From JACDER01 sp036394915 (GTDB lineage: Bacteria > Actinomycetota > Thermoleophilia > Gaiellales > Gaiellaceae), in contig DASWEE010000122.1 in assembly GCA_036394915.1 (NCBI GenBank), positions 1 to 64,000 on the forward strand: a stretch of 64,000 nt of DNA. The letters are read 5' to 3'. Under the pieces are notes generated by a model that worked only from the letters and a program-made list of their open reading frames with translations, was not told the DNA's origin and did not search any database. Both the position numbers and the translations under genes were made by a program. Of the stretch, positions 35,448 through 44,062 are shown in pieces. Within the stretch, counting starts at the first letter, position 1, and each line of letters begins with the position of its first letter.

Positions 35448-35624
35448 ACCGTTCCTCCTGTCTTGTCTGTAAGGACGTTCAACCGTCAGAGCCCAAGCAA
35501 GAATCTTTCTACCGACTCTTTTCCATGGAGAGCGGGGCAGGGTAACAACTTTTCTTCGCAGATCAAAGGCTGAATCTGCGGCCGCCGCAGGAGTCGTTTC
35601 GGGCTTCGCGGGTACGATGACGCT
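35448..35624. other. Divergent promoter region
   Basis: 177 bases between the subtilase gene (minus) and the small secreted protein (plus), so both promoters should lie here. The stretch around 35500-35570 is richer in A and T than its surroundings. I cannot assign convincing promoter boxes. Confidence 0.35.
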
Positions 35625-35975
35625 ATGCGCGGGATCGGGGTGATCGCGCTCTCCTTCGCGGCGCTCGCCGCCGGAGCGGCTACTGCCGGCTCAACCACAG
35701 GGGCTCGCCCGTCGGTGCGCGTCAGCGACCTGAATCCGTTCACCGTACGGGGTACGAGCTTCCGTGCCGGCGAGCGCGTCCGCGTGGTCGTGACCTCGAA
35801 GCACCACGCCACGCGCACTCTGACCGCGACCCGGCGCGGCACCTTCCGCACGGTCTTCAGCTTCAAGCTCCGCGGCTGCGACCAGTTCAGCGTCCGGGCC
35901 GTCGGCACCAACGGGAGCCGCGCCGTCGTCAAGAGCTCGCAGGAAAGCTGCGGCGCCGACATCGGCCCCGTCTAG
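35625..35975 (+). CDS. Small secreted protein, function unknown
   Basis: 116 residues with a signal peptide (MRGIGVIALSFAALAAGAATA). The mature part is basic and rich in beta-forming residues (VRGTSFRAGERVRVVVTSKH) with two cysteines (GCDQFSV, ESCGAD) that may form a disulfide. It resembles short Ig/Fn3-like modules in Thermoleophilia secreted proteins, but no specific family is claimed. It ends four bases before a long hairpin that may terminate it. Confidence 0.5.
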   Translation: MRGIGVIALSFAALAAGAATAGSTTGARPSVRVSDLNPFTVRGTSFRAGERVRVVVTSKHHATRTLTATRRGTFRTVFSFKLRGCDQFSVRAVGTNGSRAVVKSSQESCGADIGPV

Positions 35976-35978
35976 CAA

Positions 35979-36095
35979 CACGGGGGAAACCATGTTTCCC
36001 CCGTGAGCCCCCTTCTTGCTTGGGGAACCTGCGGTGCGGTTCCCTTTGCCCCCTTCCTCGGGCTCCGCCGGGCCAAGCCCGGCTACAGGGTGGCG
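35979..36095. repeat. Palindromic intergenic repeats (GGGGAAACC family), copy 1 with degenerate tandem copy
   Basis: 35979-36005 is a perfect 12-bp stem, CACGGGGGAAAC / GTTTCCCCCGTG, around CAT, followed by AGCCCCCTTCTT. A weaker relative follows (GGGGAACC ... GGTTCCC, then TTTGCCCCCTTCCT) and then a GGGCTCCGCCGGGCC ... GCCCGG palindrome. The same hairpin plus CCCCCTTCTT tail recurs at 41687-41713 and 53940-53966. It may terminate the upstream gene. Confidence 0.75.
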
Positions 36096-36119
36096 CTCAC
36101 TGCGGGTCTGCAACGCGAA

Positions 36120-36143
36120 GAGGGGACCTCTCGGTCCCCCCTC
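36120..36143 (-). terminator. Probable terminator of the large propeller gene
   Basis: GAGGGGACC and GGTCCCCCCTC form a slightly bulged stem around TCTC, 22 bases beyond the stop of the minus-strand propeller gene. There is no proper T-run after it, so termination is probable rather than certain. Confidence 0.5.
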
Positions 36144-36165
36144 GGTACTGCTGTCTGCCTACGTC

Positions 36166-39024
36166 TTACGGGTGCCGGAGGACCAGCTTCCAGGCACCGA
36201 GACCGTGCGTGGCGGCGTACAGGAGCCGCGCGCCCGGTGCGATCGACAGGCCTGCAACCTCCGCTCCGGGGAACCCGGTGCCGGCGATCGTCCAGTTGGA
36301 CGAGCCCGCCGGAAGCCGAAGGACTCCGAAGTCGGTCGACGCGAACAGATCTCCGGTCGGAGCGTCGTAGACGACATCCGTGACCGGCAGGTCTGCAAGC
36401 GTCGTACCGTCGAGCGGCGTCCACGTCGCGGACGGCCCGGCCGGGTCGTAGGTCACCTCGAACACGTGCCCCGGCTGGGACGGCGTGTTGGCGCTGTAAC
36501 CCGAGTAGGAGATCCAGGCGTGGTTCGGGTTCGCCGGGTCGACGAAGATCCCGGACACGAACCGTCCGGGGTCGAGGGTCGAGAGCGAATCCAGCCGCGT
36601 GAACGTCACGGCACTTGCAGGAGTTGCATCCACGTTCTTCGAGATGAAGACGCGGCCCGCGTTCGTCGCGGCCCAGAGGGTGCTCGTGTCGCTCGGAGCC
36701 CGCTCGACTGCCGCCACGCAGCAACCGGAGCGGTCGCCGAGGACGCCCGTCGTCAGCGTCGTTGCACCGAGCTTCTCGAAGTCACCACAGGCCGGATCGG
36801 CGCCGGAGGTGTAGAACTCGGGGCAGTTCGCCTCGAGGTATGCCTGGTCGCCGCCCCAGTCCTGGGTGCGCCACACGCTCTGCGATCCCTCGAAGATCGT
36901 CCCGGCCGCGGCCGGATTCGGATCGGGGATGAGCGGAGCGTAGAAGTTCGAGCTCTCCGGGCTCGCCGCGATCGGCCCAGCGATGACGACCCAGGCGGTC
37001 GGGTCGCCGTTCTGGAAGTTCCCGTCGTGGTACTGCCCGAAGAACGAGTTGAACCTCATGGTCGAGTCGACTGCGTTCCAGCCCGACTGACCGCCGTCGC
37101 CGTAGATGATCTGCGGCCACGTGGTCGGAGCGCCGGTGCTCTCGAACGTCCCGTTGTCCTGCGTGCCGCCCATCAGGTCGGACGCGTCCTGGGGATTGAT
37201 CGAGAGGCTCTGGAACTGGAGCGTGTCGAGCCCCTTGTTCATGCTGCTGAGGACGCTAGGAACGCGCGAAAGCAGCTGCTGACAAAGGGTCAGGTCGTCT
37301 CCGCTGAGCCCGCGGTCCGTGCACTGCGACGAGATGTCGGTGAACGTCCCGTCCGACTTCATCACGCCGCCGTCGCTGCCTTCGAAGAACTGGTTCGGAT
37401 TCGTCGGGTTGACGACGATCGCGTGCTGGTCCGGGTGCAGGGAGTGCGGTGCAATCGGGTTCGGATTGCAGCAGTTCCCAGCAGGCGTCGGGCCGGTGGT
37501 CGCGTCCGCGGTCATGTCGGTCCAGTTGACCCCCTCATCGGTCGAGAGAAGAACACCGCGGCCGTTGCTCGAGCCAGCGTAGGTGCTGTAGTCGAACGAG
37601 CCACCGATGTAGACCATGTCGGGGTTACCCGCCGGCGTGTAGACGAACTGGTCGTACCAGCACTGACCGGTGCAGAAGTTCTCGTTCTGCGCGTTGGTCA
37701 GGTTGATGAAGACCGGTACGGCCGCCCTGGCGTCGTCGGTGCGCCAGACCTCCGCCGGAGGCTCGCCGGCGCCGGGGCCGGACGCGCCGTTGGTGGCGTA
37801 CATCCGTGTGTTCCCGTCCGCCGTCGTGACGTCGAACTCCGTCCGGACCGCGTTGTCCGTTGACTGGGGCACGAGCGGCGGCAGGAGCTGGGTCGGGAAG
37901 GTCGCGCCGCCGTCGGTCGACCGCCAGATGCCCTGGGAGTACGCCGACGCATAGACGACCTGGTTGTTGCTCGGATCGAGCTTGACCCGCGTGATCCCTC
38001 GGATCGTGCCGTTGCCGTTCCACATGAAGTCGAACGTCTGTCCGGCGTCCGTCGACTTCCAGAGACCGAACGGCGGCCTCGGGCTCGGCGGGGTCGAAGT
38101 TGCGCCGCCCGTGACCGAGCTGACGCCGCGGACACCGCGTGCCGAGCCGACGTAGATCGTCTTCGGGTTGAGCGGATCGACGACGATCGAGCTGATCGCG
38201 CGGCCGGCGAACGCGTCGCCGGAGTACGTGCCGTTGCCCGGAGACGTGATATCGGTCACCTGCGACGGCAGCTTGTTCCAGGTGTTTCCGCCGTCCATCG
38301 ACTTCCAGATGCCGAGCCCGGCCTCCGAGTCGCCGGAGGCGTGAGACTCACCGGTGCCGGCATAGAGGGCGCCGCCGGCGTAGACCAGCGTCCCGATCGC
38401 GTTCGTGCCGAACGGGCTGGAGACCCACTGCCAGCTGAAGCCGGGGCTGTCCGAGAGGCCGTTCCAGGTGCGCCAGATGCCGCCGCCTGCTGCGCCGATC
38501 CAGAGCGTGCACTTCTGCGCGTTGCAGTGCGGGTCGATGGCCATCCCGGTCGTGCGACCCGACGCCGTGTAATCCGCTCCGAAGAACGTCAGGACGCCGG
38601 GATACTCGGCGGCGAACGGACCGTACCGCGTCCAGCTGCCGGGGATGTACTTGCCGACGCTGCTCCCGCCACGGTTGAGCTGCCCGAAGATCTGCTGGGC
38701 GGTCAGCGAGGCCTGGAACCGCGCGTTGATCTGTGCATACGCGGCCCGCGCGTTCTTGGTCGCGGCGAGCGGGATGTCGTCGCCGGGATACGCACGCTGG
38801 TCGTACGCTTCCTGGGCCGCTCGCGCTGCGGCGGGCAGACCCTCCCCAGGTGTGTCCTTGGCGCTCTGGGCATCGGGATCGCCCGTCTTGAGCGCCCTGG
38901 TCGGCGCGGCTCCCTTGGTCTGAGCAGAGCCGTGTGTCACAACCGCGATCGCGGCTGCGGCAGCCAAGAGCAGAAAGGCGGCCACACCCATGGTGACGGC
39001 CCTCCGCAGACTGAGTTGCCTCAT
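36166..39024 (-). CDS. Large exported sortilin/sialidase-type beta-propeller protein
   Basis: 952 residues from ATG 39024, chosen because AGGAGG sits four bases upstream (39029-39034). N-terminal signal or anchor (RRAVTMGVAAFLLLAAAAAIAVV), then many VPS10/BNR-type repeats of the form GxWKSxDGGxTW (GIWKSMDGGNTWN, LWKSTDAGQTF, GIWRSTDGGATF, VLLSTDEGVNWTDM). Two-propeller proteins of this kind bind or process extracellular ligands; no catalytic residues are assigned. The frame is open upstream into an XRE helix-turn-helix without a stop codon, so a longer form is possible. Confidence 0.85.
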   Translation of the reverse strand: MRQLSLRRAVTMGVAAFLLLAAAAAIAVVTHGSAQTKGAAPTRALKTGDPDAQSAKDTPGEGLPAAARAAQEAYDQRAYPGDDIPLAATKNARAAYAQINARFQASLTAQQIFGQLNRGGSSVGKYIPGSWTRYGPFAAEYPGVLTFFGADYTASGRTTGMAIDPHCNAQKCTLWIGAAGGGIWRTWNGLSDSPGFSWQWVSSPFGTNAIGTLVYAGGALYAGTGESHASGDSEAGLGIWKSMDGGNTWNKLPSQVTDITSPGNGTYSGDAFAGRAISSIVVDPLNPKTIYVGSARGVRGVSSVTGGATSTPPSPRPPFGLWKSTDAGQTFDFMWNGNGTIRGITRVKLDPSNNQVVYASAYSQGIWRSTDGGATFPTQLLPPLVPQSTDNAVRTEFDVTTADGNTRMYATNGASGPGAGEPPAEVWRTDDARAAVPVFINLTNAQNENFCTGQCWYDQFVYTPAGNPDMVYIGGSFDYSTYAGSSNGRGVLLSTDEGVNWTDMTADATTGPTPAGNCCNPNPIAPHSLHPDQHAIVVNPTNPNQFFEGSDGGVMKSDGTFTDISSQCTDRGLSGDDLTLCQQLLSRVPSVLSSMNKGLDTLQFQSLSINPQDASDLMGGTQDNGTFESTGAPTTWPQIIYGDGGQSGWNAVDSTMRFNSFFGQYHDGNFQNGDPTAWVVIAGPIAASPESSNFYAPLIPDPNPAAAGTIFEGSQSVWRTQDWGGDQAYLEANCPEFYTSGADPACGDFEKLGATTLTTGVLGDRSGCCVAAVERAPSDTSTLWAATNAGRVFISKNVDATPASAVTFTRLDSLSTLDPGRFVSGIFVDPANPNHAWISYSGYSANTPSQPGHVFEVTYDPAGPSATWTPLDGTTLADLPVTDVVYDAPTGDLFASTDFGVLRLPAGSSNWTIAGTGFPGAEVAGLSIAPGARLLYAATHGLGAWKLVLRHP

Positions 39025-39315
39025 GCTTCCTCCTAGATTTGCGTAGGCGCCGGTTCGCGGCCGACTCCCCCGCTCGTTGATTGGACTCCGACCGGGGCGA
39101 GTCTCCGCCTCGAGCTCAGAGAAGAACTGCGCCAAGCGGCGGCGATAACGGGGCTGCGGAACGACCCCGGCCTCCCAGGCCTGGACGGATCGAGCGGATA
39201 CCGACAGGGCATCCGCCAGCTCCCGTTGCGTCAGGTTCGCCGCCTCGCGCAGGCCCCGAAGCCGCTCCCCGGCAAAGACAGCGGATTCGGATCCGTTTCG
39301 TCTGTTGTTCCTCAT
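39025..39315 (-). CDS. XRE-type helix-turn-helix domain read in frame into the propeller protein
   Basis: From ATG 39315 the frame encodes 97 residues before the propeller start and has no stop. Residues ~15-70 form a canonical XRE domain: GERLRGLREAANLTQRELAD, then SVSARSVQAWEAGVVPQPRYR. It may be (a) a transcription factor that lost its stop, (b) an N-terminal cytoplasmic domain of a membrane-spanning regulator, with the propeller outside, or (c) an upstream gene whose translation continues into the propeller. No good ribosome site precedes ATG 39315. Confidence 0.6.
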
Positions 39316-39448
39316 ATCTGCGTGTTCGATTCGTCGCCGGGGCACACGAGAAAACCACGTAGCCTTGCTGGTAGCCGCAGGAGGTTAGCTCAGTTCAGGA
39401 AACTGTCAAGTCTCCTTCCTGATCCTACTCATTGCCTCCGCGAGGCGT

Positions 39449-41488
39449 TTAAGTGTGGATTGCGACGATCAGCGGGATCGCGAGGATGGCCACGACGTTG
39501 GCGATCTTGATCATCGGGTTGATCGCCGGGCCCGCGGTGTCCTTGTAGGGGTCGCCCACGGTGTCCCCGGTGACCGACGCGGCATGCGCCTCGGAGCCCT
39601 TTCCACCGTAGAGGCCGTCCTCGATCAGCTTCTTGGCGTTGTCCCAGGCCCCGCCGCCCGAGGTCATCGCGATCGCGAGGAAGAGCCCGGTCACGATCGT
39701 TCCGATGAGGAGGCCGCCGAGCATGCGCGCGTTGATCAGGCCGACGACGATCGGGAAAGCAATCGGGATCAGCGCCGGCAGCAGCATGCTGCGGATCGCC
39801 GACCCGGTAACGATGTCGATCGCCTTGCCGTATTCAGGCCGGGCGGTTCCCTCCATGATCCCGGGAATCTCACGGAACTGGCGGCGCACCTCGGTCACCA
39901 CCTGGCCGCCGACGCGGCCGACCGCCTGCATCGCGAGCGACGCGAACAGGAACGGCATCAGCCCGCCGATGAACAGGCCTGCGATCACCCAGGCGTCGCT
40001 GAGATCGAACGTCGTCGTCAGCCCCTGGTCCGAGAGCCCGTGCGTATAGCTGTCGAACAGGACAAGGGCGGCGAGCGCGGCCGATCCGATCGCGTAACCC
40101 TTGGTGACCGCCTTCGTCGTGTTGCCAACGGCGTCGAGCGGGTCCGTGATCGCGCGTACGGATTCGTCGAGATCGGCCATCTCCGCAATTCCGCCCGCGT
40201 TGTCCGTCACCGGCCCATAGGCGTCGAGCGCGACGATCATGCCCGTCATCGAGAGCTGGGCCATCACGGCGACGCCGATCCCATACAGCCCCGCGAAGTG
40301 GTTGGCGACGAGGATCCCGATCGCGATCACGATCACCGGCAGGGCGGTTGCCTGCATTCCGACGGCGAGGCCTTCGATGATGTTCGTCGCATGCCCGGTC
40401 CGTGAGGCCTTCGAGATCGACTTGACCGGGTTCCATCGCGTGCCCGTGTAGTACTCGGTGATCGCGACGAGGAGGAACGTGACGGCGAGGCCTACGAGAG
40501 CCGAGAGGTACAGATCCCAGAAGGTGAACTGGCTGGAGTCGAACCCGAGCGTCACCGGAATGAAGCCGAGCGCCGACAGGGCGGTCGAGACGAGCACCGC
40601 CTTGTAGAGCGCGTTCATGATCGAGCCCGAGCGCCCGACCCGCGCGAACATCGTCCCGATGATCGAGGAGAGAATCGAGATCCCTCCGATCGCAAGCGGG
40701 AACAACTCGATCTGGGCGGCCGGGAAGGTCTTGATCGCGAGCAGCATCACGGCCACGGCGGTGACGGCATAGGTCTCGAACAGGTCGGCGGCCATGCCGG
40801 CGCAGTCGCCCACGTTGTCGCCGACGTTGTCCGCGATCACCGCCGGGTTGCGCGGGTCGTCCTCGGGGATTCCCGCCTCGATCTTTCCGACAAGGTCGGC
40901 GCCGACGTCGGCCGCCTTCGTGTAGATGCCTCCGCCGAGACGGGCGAAGACGGAGATGAGCGAGCCTCCGAAGGCAAGCCCGACGAGGTCGTCGATCGCT
41001 GACTCGACCGAGTTGCCGAGCCAACCCGTCAGCGCCCAGTAGTAGCCCGCGACGCCGAGCAGGCCGAGTCCGACCACGAGCAGTCCTGTCACCGAGCCGG
41101 AGCGGAAAGCGACGTTGAGCGCCGGCCTGAGCCCGTGCTTCGCCGCCTCTGCCGTCCGCACGTTCGACCTGACCGCCACGAACATGCCGATGAAACCCGC
41201 CGAGGCGGACAGGACCGCGCCGACGAGGAATCCGATCGCCGTCCCCCACCCCAGCTTGTCGTAGAAGCCGAGCAGCAGGAAGGGAACGATCGCCACGATC
41301 GCAATCGTCCGGTACTGGCGCTTCAGGTAGGCGGCGGCGCCTTCCTGGACGGCGCGAGAGATCTCCTGCATGCGCTCGGTGCCGGCCGGGCGCCGCAGCA
41401 GCCAGACGGCGAGCCCGATCCCGTAGGCCACGGCGATGCACGCGCACACGAGCGCGAACAGAACGGGATGATCGTGGAACCATTCCAT
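39449..41488 (-). CDS. hppA: Membrane-bound proton-pumping pyrophosphatase, K+-independent type
   Basis: 679 residues, about 16 TM segments. Substrate-binding motif NPAVIADNVGDNVGDCAGMAADLFE (shown here in part) and the second acidic motif DNAGGIAEMADL are complete. It hydrolyses pyrophosphate and pumps protons outward. The diagnostic site reads GNTTKAVTKG: Lys in place of Ala marks the K+-independent subclass. Monocistronic, with palindromic repeats on its upstream side. Confidence 0.95.
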   Translation of the reverse strand: MEWFHDHPVLFALVCACIAVAYGIGLAVWLLRRPAGTERMQEISRAVQEGAAAYLKRQYRTIAIVAIVPFLLLGFYDKLGWGTAIGFLVGAVLSASAGFIGMFVAVRSNVRTAEAAKHGLRPALNVAFRSGSVTGLLVVGLGLLGVAGYYWALTGWLGNSVESAIDDLVGLAFGGSLISVFARLGGGIYTKAADVGADLVGKIEAGIPEDDPRNPAVIADNVGDNVGDCAGMAADLFETYAVTAVAVMLLAIKTFPAAQIELFPLAIGGISILSSIIGTMFARVGRSGSIMNALYKAVLVSTALSALGFIPVTLGFDSSQFTFWDLYLSALVGLAVTFLLVAITEYYTGTRWNPVKSISKASRTGHATNIIEGLAVGMQATALPVIVIAIGILVANHFAGLYGIGVAVMAQLSMTGMIVALDAYGPVTDNAGGIAEMADLDESVRAITDPLDAVGNTTKAVTKGYAIGSAALAALVLFDSYTHGLSDQGLTTTFDLSDAWVIAGLFIGGLMPFLFASLAMQAVGRVGGQVVTEVRRQFREIPGIMEGTARPEYGKAIDIVTGSAIRSMLLPALIPIAFPIVVGLINARMLGGLLIGTIVTGLFLAIAMTSGGGAWDNAKKLIEDGLYGGKGSEAHAASVTGDTVGDPYKDTAGPAINPMIKIANVVAILAIPLIVAIHT

Positions 41489-41559
41489 CGGCTGGTTACA
41501 AAGTCAGCCCGAACGGCTGTCCGGGCGCCGCGGTGTTGTATCAAAGCCGCGCTCCGGGG

Positions 41560-41798
41560 CACGGGGAAACCAGGTTTCCCCGCGAGCTAAATCCGCGCTC
41601 CCCGAAGCGCGGTCGAGCAGACGTCTTCCGGCTGCGGGCCGATCTTCGGGATCACGGCGAGCAGCAGCTCGCGCAGGCGCGCTCTACACGGGGGAAACCA
41701 GGTTTCCCCCGTGCGCCCCCTTCTTAAAGGCTGACGCGCTTCCCGCGGGGTGGCTCCGCCGGGCGGAGCCCGGCTCCGCCGGACGGGCGGAGGCCTAT
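41560..41798. repeat. Repeat cluster: two GGGGAAACC hairpins and a duplicated mtnP 3' end
   Basis: Two hairpins of the GGGGAAACC family lie here: GGGGAAACC-A-GGTTTCCCC at 41563-41581 and CACGGGGGAAACC-A-GGTTTCCCCCGTG at 41687-41713, the latter followed by CGCCCCCTTCTT. Bases 41587-41682 repeat the last ~96 bases of the neighbouring mtnP gene (41799-41894) with one mismatch in the first ~90. A run of CTCCGCC/GGCGGAG palindromes fills 41750-41795. No other gene is present in this 310-base gap. Confidence 0.85.
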
Positions 41799-42617
41799 CT
41801 AAATCCGCGCTCCCCGAAGCGCGGTCGAGCAGACGTCTTCCGGCTGCGGGCCGATCTTCGGGATCACGGCGAGCAGCAGCTCGCGCAAGCGCGCGTTGTT
41901 CTCGGCGAAGACACGGACGACCTCTTCGGCCGAGGCGGACTGCTCTCCCTCCGCTCCGACGTCGTAGTCCGTGACCATCGCGATCGTCGCGTAGCAGAGC
42001 TCGAGCTCCCGCGCGAGGTGGCACTCGGGGTACGTGGTCATGTTGATCGCGTCCCAGCCCGCGGCCTGGAACCACCTCGACTCCGCACGCGTCGAGAAGC
42101 GCGGCCCCTGGATCACGACGACGGTGCCGCCGTCGCGGACCGGAATCCCGAGCTCTCCCGCGGTCTCGACGAGCAGGCGGCGCAGGTCGGGGCAGAACGG
42201 TTCGGCGGCGGAGACGTGAGTCGTCTCGGGCCCGTCGTAGAAGGTGTCGGGGCGCGCGGTAGTACGGTCGACGAACTGGTCGCACACGATGAACTCGCCG
42301 AGCGCGAGCCGCCGGTCGAGCGCACCCGAGGCGCACGGCCCGATGATCCGTCTGACGCCCGCTTCCCGCATCGCCCACACGTTCGCGCGGTAGGGAATCG
42401 CGTGCGGAGGCAGCTCATGGCTGCGCCCGTGCCGAGGGAGGAAGGCGACGGTCCTCCCGCCCACAGTTCCGAGTGCGAGCGGGGCCGACGTCGCGCCGTA
42501 GGGCGTCTCGAGCTCGATCTCCTGCACCTCCTCGAGAAACGAGTAGAACCCCGAGCCGCCGAAGATCCCGAGCTCAGCCTTCGCCGGAGCCCTCCGCCTC
42601 GGAGACCGCTTTCGCAT
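41799..42617 (-). CDS. mtnP: S-methyl-5'-thioadenosine phosphorylase
   Basis: 272 residues: AELGIFGGSGFYSFLE phosphate site, LPRHGRSHELPPHAIPYRAN, then CASGALDR and INMTTYPECHLARELELCY, the purine and methylthioribose-binding segments of the MTAP family. It cleaves methylthioadenosine to adenine and methylthioribose-1-phosphate (methionine salvage). ATG 42617 is 44 bases inside the DUF1844 gene; the first ~15 residues (KRSPRRRAPAK) are a basic tail forced by that overlap. Its last 96 bases are duplicated downstream. Confidence 0.93.
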   Translation of the reverse strand: MRKRSPRRRAPAKAELGIFGGSGFYSFLEEVQEIELETPYGATSAPLALGTVGGRTVAFLPRHGRSHELPPHAIPYRANVWAMREAGVRRIIGPCASGALDRRLALGEFIVCDQFVDRTTARPDTFYDGPETTHVSAAEPFCPDLRRLLVETAGELGIPVRDGGTVVVIQGPRFSTRAESRWFQAAGWDAINMTTYPECHLARELELCYATIAMVTDYDVGAEGEQSASAEEVVRVFAENNARLRELLLAVIPKIGPQPEDVCSTALRGARI

Positions 42618-42879
42618 AGGCGAGCTGCATGTTCGCCGTCACCTGGTTGAAGTCGCCGATCACCTCGTCGGGCACCGAGCCGCTCAGGACCGGGACGAGC
42701 GCGCGCATCGTCTCGATCGCGAGCTTCGCCTGCTCGAGGTCGCGGCTCTCGCTCCCGAGCCGGCTGTAGCCGAGCGACGAGACCGTGTAGAGCGTCTGCA
42801 CGAGCAGGTCGGAGATCTTGACCCGCTTGAGCTCCTCCTCGAGCTGCTTGATCAGCTCGTCGCTGGGCTCTTTAGCCAA
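42574..42879 (-). CDS. DUF1844 protein
   Basis: 101 residues from a TTG at 42879 preceded by GGGAGAG; it overlaps the GCS2 ligase stop. The motif KISDLLVQTLYTVSSLGYSRLG followed by LEQAKLAIETMRALVPVL is characteristic of DUF1844, a small helical protein widely conserved in bacteria, function unknown. It sits between the ligase and mtnP and is translationally linked to both. Confidence 0.85.
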   Translation of the reverse strand: MAKEPSDELIKQLEEELKRVKISDLLVQTLYTVSSLGYSRLGSESRDLEQAKLAIETMRALVPVLSGSVPDEVIGDFNQVTANMQLAYAKAVSEAEGSGEG

Positions 42880-44047
42880 CGCGCTCTCCCGGCTTGACCT
42901 GCTCGGCGGTGAACCGCACCTGCTCGGCGTAGATCTCCTCCAGCGTCGCACCGCTTTCGTAGCGCGCGATCTGGCGCTCGGCGGCGTTCGCAGCCGGCAC
43001 GGCCAGGAACGAGGCGGCGCCGAGCTCCTCGGCCACTGGGAGCGACCATTCGATCAGATCCTCGACGGCGGCCCTCGTCGGGCGCACGTAACCGGTGGAG
43101 AGGTCGATCAGCTCGCCGGCGAGGCCGTGGCGGATCGCGCGCCAGAAGTTCTCCTCGATCAGGCGATGCGGATACGAGGGCAGCGGCTCGCCCTCGTCGA
43201 TCGCCCTCACGATCCGGGCGGTGAGCGAGTACATCAGCGCGCACAGCGCGCGCGCCTCCTCGAGGTCGGGCTGGCCGTCGCAGATCCTGATCTCGACGGT
43301 CGGAAACGCGAGGTGGGGCCGCACGCTCCACCAGATCTGGGTGTGCTCGTCGATGGAGCCCGAGTTGTAGAGGAAGCGGACGAAGCGCTCGTACTCCTCC
43401 CAGCCGACGAACTCGTCGGGAACGCCGCAGCGGGGGAACGTCCTGGTGAAGATCTGCGTCCGCGCGGAGTGGAGGTGGGTGTAGACGTCCTCCACGAACG
43501 GCGAGCTGGCCGAGAGCGCGAGCAGCTCCGGCAGGAAGTTGCGAAGCGCGTTGTTGACCGCGATCACGCGGTCGAGGCCGCGGATGCCGACGTGGACGTG
43601 GATGCCGAAGCTGTTGTTGCGCCAGACGACGTAGCGGAGGATCTCGTCATTTCGCCGGTAGTGGGGCGTGTCGATGATCCGCTGGTCCTTCCAGGAGCTC
43701 CACGGATGGGTGGCGGTGCCGCCTAGCGCGATCCCGAGCGGCTCGGCCAGCGCGAACAGCTGTGCCCGGCGCTCTCCCATCCGCTCGGCCGCCTCGGCGA
43801 AGGTCTCGCAGCGGCCGGTGCGCACCTCCACCTCGGAAGAGATCAGCTCGCCGACGAGATGCTCCTCGACCGCGGTCCCCTGGGCGGCCGCCTGCAGCTC
43901 CTCGAACCGGTTGACCATCGACAGGGTCTCGGGGTCGAGGACGGCGAACTCCTCCTCGACGGCGACCGTGAAGTCCTCGGCGGACTCGAACTGCTCGCGC
44001 GCGAAACGAATCTGCTCGTCAGGTGAGAGGCGTTGAGCGTCACCCAT
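42872..44047 (-). CDS. Carboxylate-amine ligase of the glutamate-cysteine ligase 2 (YbdK) family
   Basis: 391 residues: FTVAVEEEFAVLDPETLSMV opens the GCS2 fold, followed by GGTATHPWSSWKDQRI, NNSFGIHVHVGI and PTVEIRICDGQP, the conserved ATP/Mg and substrate segments. The family joins glutamate to an amine such as cysteine; the actinobacterial EgtA-like branch feeds mycothiol or ergothioneine chemistry. No partner gene here identifies the product. Confidence 0.88.
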   Translation of the reverse strand: MGDAQRLSPDEQIRFAREQFESAEDFTVAVEEEFAVLDPETLSMVNRFEELQAAAQGTAVEEHLVGELISSEVEVRTGRCETFAEAAERMGERRAQLFALAEPLGIALGGTATHPWSSWKDQRIIDTPHYRRNDEILRYVVWRNNSFGIHVHVGIRGLDRVIAVNNALRNFLPELLALSASSPFVEDVYTHLHSARTQIFTRTFPRCGVPDEFVGWEEYERFVRFLYNSGSIDEHTQIWWSVRPHLAFPTVEIRICDGQPDLEEARALCALMYSLTARIVRAIDEGEPLPSYPHRLIEENFWRAIRHGLAGELIDLSTGYVRPTRAAVEDLIEWSLPVAEELGAASFLAVPAANAAERQIARYESGATLEEIYAEQVRFTAEQVKPGERVG

Positions 44048-44062
44048 CGGCGCGACGCTACC

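Noticed and set aside
36016..37863. 615-residue plus-strand ORF opposite the propeller gene
   Set aside because: Low-complexity Arg/Val/Asp-rich antisense frame with no domain, opposite a well-supported gene.
39396..39425. Terminator downstream of hppA
   Set aside because: The TCAGGAA/TTCCTGA inverted repeat has a long loop and no T-tract; too weak to call.
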